From contig JAGGXI010000076.1 in NCBI GenBank assembly GCA_021163155.1, positions 1 through 37,603 of the forward strand: a stretch of 37,603 nt of DNA. Reading direction: 5' to 3'. This document shows positions 34,031-37,603 of this stretch, piece by piece (the stretch's first letter is position 1; each line of letters starts with the position of its first letter). The notes beneath the pieces are model-generated. The model saw nothing but the letters and a program-made list of their open reading frames with translations, did not search any database and was not told the DNA's origin. Position numbers and translations under genes: made by a program. The stretch is from Candidatus Aerophobota bacterium. Its GTDB lineage: Bacteria > Aerophobota > Aerophobia > Aerophobales > JAGGXI01.

Positions 34031-34232
34031 GAGTAAATGGGTGAATGAGTGGATGGGATGATGAGTTGATGGGTAGATGAGATAATGGGTAAATGAGAAA
34101 TTAACCCATAAAGATAATGAGAAGAGCTGCTCCTCTCAATACCTCCAAATATAGGTGAAGAAGTCCCAAGAAATAGTATTAAAAAGTTTGTCTAATACCC
34201 ACTCACCCCTCAACCCATCCACTCATCTACCT
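34031..34232. repeat. Inverted array of degenerate GATGGGTAAATGAGT heptad repeats
   Basis: The left arm (34031-34100) is a run of variants of ATGGGTG/AATGAGT/GGATGGG. The right arm (34196-34232) is the reverse complement of the same pattern (ACCCACTCACCCCTCAACCC). A further short array lies at 36693-36725 after pgpH. No gene is visible between yacP and phoH. Confidence 0.75.
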
Positions 34233-34234
34233 AT

Positions 34235-34262
34235 TTGACAGATTGGTTGTTTTATATAAGAT
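34235..34262 (+). promoter_or_regulatory. Promoter of the phoH-pgpH-ybeY operon
   Basis: TTGACA (34235-34240) and TAAGAT (34257-34262) are 16 bases apart, beginning right after the right arm of the heptad array. The phoH start lies about 47 bases further on. Confidence 0.55.
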
Positions 34263-34308
34263 GAAACTATCCGTTTTCTCTTAATTAATTTTTATAGGAA
34301 AGGGGAAG

Positions 34309-35277
34309 TTGAAAGAAAAGAAGATAAAAATAGAGGAAAGGGGAGATATTCTCCTTCTTTGTGGAAAAGGGGATGAAAACTTAAAATTAATAGAAAAAGA
34401 ACTAAAGATAAAATTTATTCTGCGAGATAACTTCTTGAAGATTAAAGGCGAGGAGGAGGGAGTAAGAGAAGCAGAAAAATTTATTAAAGAAATTTTCTCT
34501 CAAATGCACAAGGGGTATATACCTTCGAAAAAAGAATTAAAGGTTGCCCTAAAAAGGATAAAACAGGGTGGTAAAGAGAGGCTATTTGAGGAGATTTCCC
34601 CTTCTGTTATATTTACTACACTTCATGGAAGGAAAATAAAGCCAAGAACTGAAGGTCAAAAAAGGTATGTAGAGGCAATAAAGAATAATAACGTAGTATT
34701 CAGTATAGGTCCTGCAGGAACAGGCAAGACTTATTTAGCAGTAACTATGGCTGTAGCTGCTTTAGAAAATAAGGAAGTAGTCCGTATAATCTTAACCAGA
34801 CCTACGGTAGAGGCGGGGGAAAGATTAGGGTATTTACCTGGAGGCATGGAAGAAAAAGTGGAGCCTTATCTTCGCCCTTTATATGATGCTTTATATGATT
34901 TAATATTCGCTGAAAAATTTCAGACTCTTCTGGAGAGGAGAATCATTGAGATTGCTCCTCTTGCTTATATGAGAGGACGCACTTTAAATAATGCATTTAT
35001 TATACTTGATGAGGCACAAAATACAACGTATGAACAGATGAAAATGTTTTTAACAAGATTGGGATTTGGTTCAAAAGTTGTAATTACAGGAGATGTTACC
35101 CAGATAGATCTTCCCAACCATAAAAGCTCGGGTTTAGTTAAGGTACAGTCGCTATTTAAGGGAATAAAAGGAATAGAAACTATCTATCTTACTCAGAAAG
35201 ATGTGGTAAGGCATAAATTAGTTCAAGAGATTGTAAAATCCTATGAAATTTACGAAAAAAAGATTAAAAAGGGTTAA
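34309..35277 (+). CDS. phoH: PhoH-family ATPase
   Basis: The 322-aa protein has a short N-terminal KH-like RNA-binding region (about 1-75) and then the PhoH P-loop domain: Walker A GPAGTGKT at 134-141, and Walker B AFIILDEAQN with D234-E235. It is an ATPase linked with RNA metabolism and the ribosome-maturation factor YbeY, whose gene follows two genes downstream. It begins with TTG preceded by GGAAAGGGGAAG. Its 3' end overlaps pgpH by 35 bases, so the two are translationally coupled. All catalytic motifs are intact. Confidence 0.93.
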   Translation: MKEKKIKIEERGDILLLCGKGDENLKLIEKELKIKFILRDNFLKIKGEEEGVREAEKFIKEIFSQMHKGYIPSKKELKVALKRIKQGGKERLFEEISPSVIFTTLHGRKIKPRTEGQKRYVEAIKNNNVVFSIGPAGTGKTYLAVTMAVAALENKEVVRIILTRPTVEAGERLGYLPGGMEEKVEPYLRPLYDALYDLIFAEKFQTLLERRIIEIAPLAYMRGRTLNNAFIILDEAQNTTYEQMKMFLTRLGFGSKVVITGDVTQIDLPNHKSSGLVKVQSLFKGIKGIETIYLTQKDVVRHKLVQEIVKSYEIYEKKIKKG

Positions 35278-36697
35278 GACAGAGAAGAAAGAGGATGAGA
35301 AGAGTTTTAAAATTAAATGTTTGTTTAAGAAGTCTCATTTATGGGAATGGATATGGGGTATAAGTTTAGAGATATGTTTATCATTGCTTTTTCTCTTACC
35401 TTTTGCAAAAGGAATGACTTTTTTTAATAAAGTAGGTATGATTATTCTCATATCTCTTTTTATTACTATCTTATTTATTTACTGGCGACATTTTTATTCT
35501 CAGTTTCTTACCCCCAAGCTTTTATCTTTATCCTTAATTTTGATTGTCTTGACTTGTTTGATGGGAAGAGTTGTGATTTTTTTACCTAATATATCTATTT
35601 ACTTTATCCCTATCCCCTTTTTATCTATACTATTTTCTCTTTTTTTCGGATTTTCCCTTTCCGTTGTGGTTACTTTATTTTTAAGTATCCTTTTTAGCAT
35701 TAATGCGGGAAGTTTGCCACTTATGCCTGTATTAATGGTAGGGGGAATGGTAGGAGCATATAGCGCTTGCTTTGTTCATGAAAGAGTGGACTTAAGTAAG
35801 GGTGGTGTTTATATAGGGATATTCAATGTGTGCACTATTTGGGCTGTAGGATTATTAAATGGCTACCTTTACATTAAAATAATTTCTTTGAGTCTATGGG
35901 GAATGTCAAATGGTTTATTTTCAAGTATTTTAGCTTTAACTATACTACCTTATGTGGAGACATATTTTGGTATTACTACTGATATTAAACTGTTAGAGTT
36001 AAGTAATCCTAACCATCCTCTTCTTCACAGACTATTTATAGAAGCTCCAGGGACATATCATCATGCTGTAATAGTAGCAAGTTTAGCTGAAGTTGCTGCA
36101 GAAAGCATAGGAAGCAACTCTCTTTTATGTAGAGTGGGAGCTTATTATCATGATATTGGTAAAGTTCTTCGCCCTCATTTTTTCTTTGAAAATAGTGAGA
36201 TAACTAAGGAAGATTATCATAAAAAAGTAACTCCAACTTTAAGTTCTACAATTATTATCTCTCATGTTAAGGATGGGGTAGAGCTTGCCCGAGAAAATCG
36301 GCTACCTCAAGCTGTAATTGACATACTTGAGCAACATCATGGAAAAGGATTAATGGCTTATTTTTATAGAAAAGCATTGCTAAAAGCTAAGAATGATAAA
36401 GAGTTCATAGACGAAGAGAGTTTTCGCTATGCAGGTCCTAAACCTCAAACTAAGGAGGCAGGTATTATAATGTTGGCAGATTCAGTTGAAGCTGATTTCC
36501 GTTTTTCTCCTTCTAAAAGTTCCAAAAGTATAGAAGCTCAAATAAAAAAGGTTGTATGGAATAAAATAAATGATGGACAGTTAGAGGAGTGTGATTTAAC
36601 CTTAAAAGAGATAGCAAAGATAATTGAAGCGTTTACAAGAGTTCTCACTGGTCTCGTTCATACAAGAGGAGGATATCCTATGGGGAGTAATGAGTAG
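35243..36697 (+). CDS. 7TM-HD phosphohydrolase (PgpH/YqfF-like) lacking the extracellular domain
   Basis: The protein is 484 aa, compared with about 700 aa for PgpH proteins, which degrade cyclic di-AMP. Six or seven hydrophobic helices occupy about 34-235 and run nearly without a gap. The roughly 250-residue 7TMR-HDED ectodomain that normally follows the first helix is absent. The cytoplasmic HD domain is intact: EAPGTYHHAVIVASLAE (H273, H274), AYYHDIGK (H303-D304), then LEQHHGKGLMAYFY and IIMLADSVEA. The standard order phoH-pgpH-ybeY supports the assignment. Hydrolysis of a cyclic dinucleotide to pApA is the likely reaction; how it is controlled without the ectodomain is open. Confidence 0.85.
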   Translation: MKFTKKRLKRVKTEKKEDEKSFKIKCLFKKSHLWEWIWGISLEICLSLLFLLPFAKGMTFFNKVGMIILISLFITILFIYWRHFYSQFLTPKLLSLSLILIVLTCLMGRVVIFLPNISIYFIPIPFLSILFSLFFGFSLSVVVTLFLSILFSINAGSLPLMPVLMVGGMVGAYSACFVHERVDLSKGGVYIGIFNVCTIWAVGLLNGYLYIKIISLSLWGMSNGLFSSILALTILPYVETYFGITTDIKLLELSNPNHPLLHRLFIEAPGTYHHAVIVASLAEVAAESIGSNSLLCRVGAYYHDIGKVLRPHFFFENSEITKEDYHKKVTPTLSSTIIISHVKDGVELARENRLPQAVIDILEQHHGKGLMAYFYRKALLKAKNDKEFIDEESFRYAGPKPQTKEAGIIMLADSVEADFRFSPSKSSKSIEAQIKKVVWNKINDGQLEECDLTLKEIAKIIEAFTRVLTGLVHTRGGYPMGSNE

Positions 36698-36746
36698 ATG
36701 GGTAAATGGGTAAAAGAGTAGATGAGAAAAAACAAAAAAGTGCGCT

Positions 36747-37205
36747 ATGAAAAAAGTAAAAAGCCGAGTTCAAGTAAGAAATTGTCAAAAAAAATGGGTA
36801 AATACAGATTTTTTAAGAAAGGTAGCTTTACATACATTAAAGAAAGAGTTGATAAAGGCGAATAAACAGATTAGTATAGCTTTGGTGGATAATAAGAAAA
36901 TCGTTGAGCTAAACAGGGAGTTTAGAGGAATAAGTAAAGTTACTGATGTATTGGCTTTTTCCTTAGGAGGAGAGTTTGTTTCTACAGAAAATCTGTTGGG
37001 TGAAGTGGTAATTTCTGTGGAAGCAGCAGAAGAACAGGCCAGGGAAAGAAAACACTCTTTAAGGGAAGAGCTTGCTTTATTAGTCGCCCATGGAGTTCTT
37101 CATCTACTTGGTTATAGTGATAAAGAAGAAACAGAAAGAGAAATTATGCAAAATAAAGAGAAGATTATTTTAAAATCTTTAGGCATAAGAGAGAATCTTG
37201 TATAA
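36747..37205 (+). CDS. ybeY: Endoribonuclease/rRNA maturation factor YbeY
   Basis: The 152-aa UPF0054 protein, of normal length, acts in 16S rRNA 3'-end maturation and ribosome quality control. NREFRGISKVTDVLAFSLG and LLGEVVISVEAAEEQARE are typical. The zinc motif, usually HGxLHLxGYDH, here reads HGVLHLLGYSD: H115 and H119 are kept, but the third ligand is Asp125. Aspartate could still bind a metal. No good SD precedes the ATG, suggesting coupling to the upstream genes. The TAA stop is part of the repeat element that begins at 37203. Confidence 0.92.
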   Translation: MKKVKSRVQVRNCQKKWVNTDFLRKVALHTLKKELIKANKQISIALVDNKKIVELNREFRGISKVTDVLAFSLGGEFVSTENLLGEVVISVEAAEEQARERKHSLREELALLVAHGVLHLLGYSDKEETEREIMQNKEKIILKSLGIRENLV

Positions 37206-37432
37206 ACCCAGATTCGGCAAACTGTTAGAGTGCCTGGCCTGGGTAGAGGAGGCTTTAGCCTCCTAATAGGCTCTAATTCTTATTTTGCAAAGGGCTACTG
37301 AATTCGCCTCTACCCCAAAAAAGAAAAATATTTTTTGTTCCTAAAAAATTTAATCTTTATGAAGTTTAGACTCAGAGCAATACTTGACGATAAACTTAAT
37401 GGTCATCATTCAAATTGCCGAATCCGGATTAA
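37203..37432. mobile_element. MITE-like element, copy after ybeY
   Basis: This 230-bp copy has the same orientation as the one at 23869. It opens TAAACCCAGATTCGGCAA, continues ACTGTTAGAGTGCCTGGCC, carries the nested core (GGGTAGAGGAGGCTTTAGCC...CGCCTCTACCC), then the AT-rich arm, and ends TTGCCGAATCCGGATTAA. Its first three bases are the ybeY stop codon. Confidence 0.8.
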
Positions 37433-37487
37433 AGGATTAAAGGATTAAAGGGAAAACAAAACAGTGAGAAGTAAATTGGTAGCCGCG

Positions 37488-37603
37488 AGGCTCAGAGCCT
37501 GCGTAGAAGCAGGACTAAAAAAGCAGGATTAAAGGGAAAGAGATACGGTAGCCGCAGGCTTTAGCCTGCGAAGAGGTGATATGTGAGAGGAAAAAGCAGG
37601 ATT
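37488..37603. repeat. Two REP-like hairpins at the window edge
   Basis: GGTAGCCGCGAGGCTCAGAGCC (like 9967) is followed 59 bases later by GGTAGCCGCAGGCTTTAGCC (37547 onward) with the tail seen at 31361-31402. An AAAGCAGGATTAAAGG-like unit recurs between them (37430-37545). The array may continue past the window. Confidence 0.8.

Noticed and set aside
34031-34232. CRISPR array
   Set aside because: Units are degenerate heptads without uniform spacers; no cas genes are present. The other repeats are dispersed, not arrayed.

Overview
The window is AT-rich, densely coding bacterial DNA. It carries housekeeping genes (prfB, tyrS, ligA, miaA/miaB, rpmB, HU, phoH-pgpH-ybeY) beside anaerobe-type enzymes (a tungsten aldehyde:ferredoxin oxidoreductase and a molybdenum hydroxylase). 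A GspK-like pseudopilin and a probable outer-membrane barrel protein point to a two-membraned cell. Together with the very high load of short palindromic repeats, this suggests an uncultivated anaerobic diderm lineage (candidate-phylum type, for example Atribacterota or Aerophobota). That placement is inference; no rRNA or other decisive marker is present.

Layout. 1-307: decayed remains of a BMP-family (nucleoside-type) ABC transporter, with a substrate-binding fragment joined out of frame to the tail of a permease. 400-7201: redox cluster of AOR, molybdenum-hydroxylase large subunit, FAD subunit, an unknown zinc-ribbon protein, the 2Fe-2S subunit and a UbiX-like flavin prenyltransferase. 7610-8131: ECF transporter S component. 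8154-9857 (minus): an unusual fusion of NusB with a CCA-adding/poly(A) polymerase-type nucleotidyltransferase. 10300-13959: HU, an Mth938-like protein, prfB with its programmed frameshift, a GuaB3-type IMPDH-related enzyme, and rpmB (minus). 14307-18525: two conserved unknowns, a 742-aa multidomain GspK-like protein, an HDIG protein, and tRNA-Arg(CCG) without encoded CCA. 18653-24674: argG, an apparently shortened argH, a divergent PEPCK-like protein and a LOG/SLOG-type protein, interleaved with copies of a MITE-like element. 24838-31901: PHP phosphoesterase, miaB, miaA, tyrS, ligA and a YfcE-type phosphodiesterase. 32412-33329: barrel protein behind four tandem promoter-like sequences. 33507-37205: NYN endonuclease-like protein, phoH, a short pgpH and ybeY.

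The intergenic DNA is the most distinctive part. At least five dispersed repeat families occur: (1) a MITE-like element of about 230-260 bp with termini TTAAnCCnGATTCGGCAA, plus a 123-bp short form and a solo end; (2) its nested-palindrome core, also found alone; (3) hairpins built on GGTAGCCGC..GCG; (4) palindromes built on ATTAGAT/ATCTAAT; (5) units built on GTGTAATCAGAGG. Three genes (ubiX, argH, ybeY) take their TAA stop from the terminal TTAA of family 1, and argH seems to have lost its C-terminus there. IS3-like and IS200/IS605-like end remnants are also visible.

Many genes fit known modules: tRNA and translation (miaA/B, tyrS, prfB, rpmB, NusB-CCA, ybeY), arginine synthesis (argG/argH), and anaerobic oxidation of aldehydes or N-heterocycles (AOR plus molybdenum hydroxylase).
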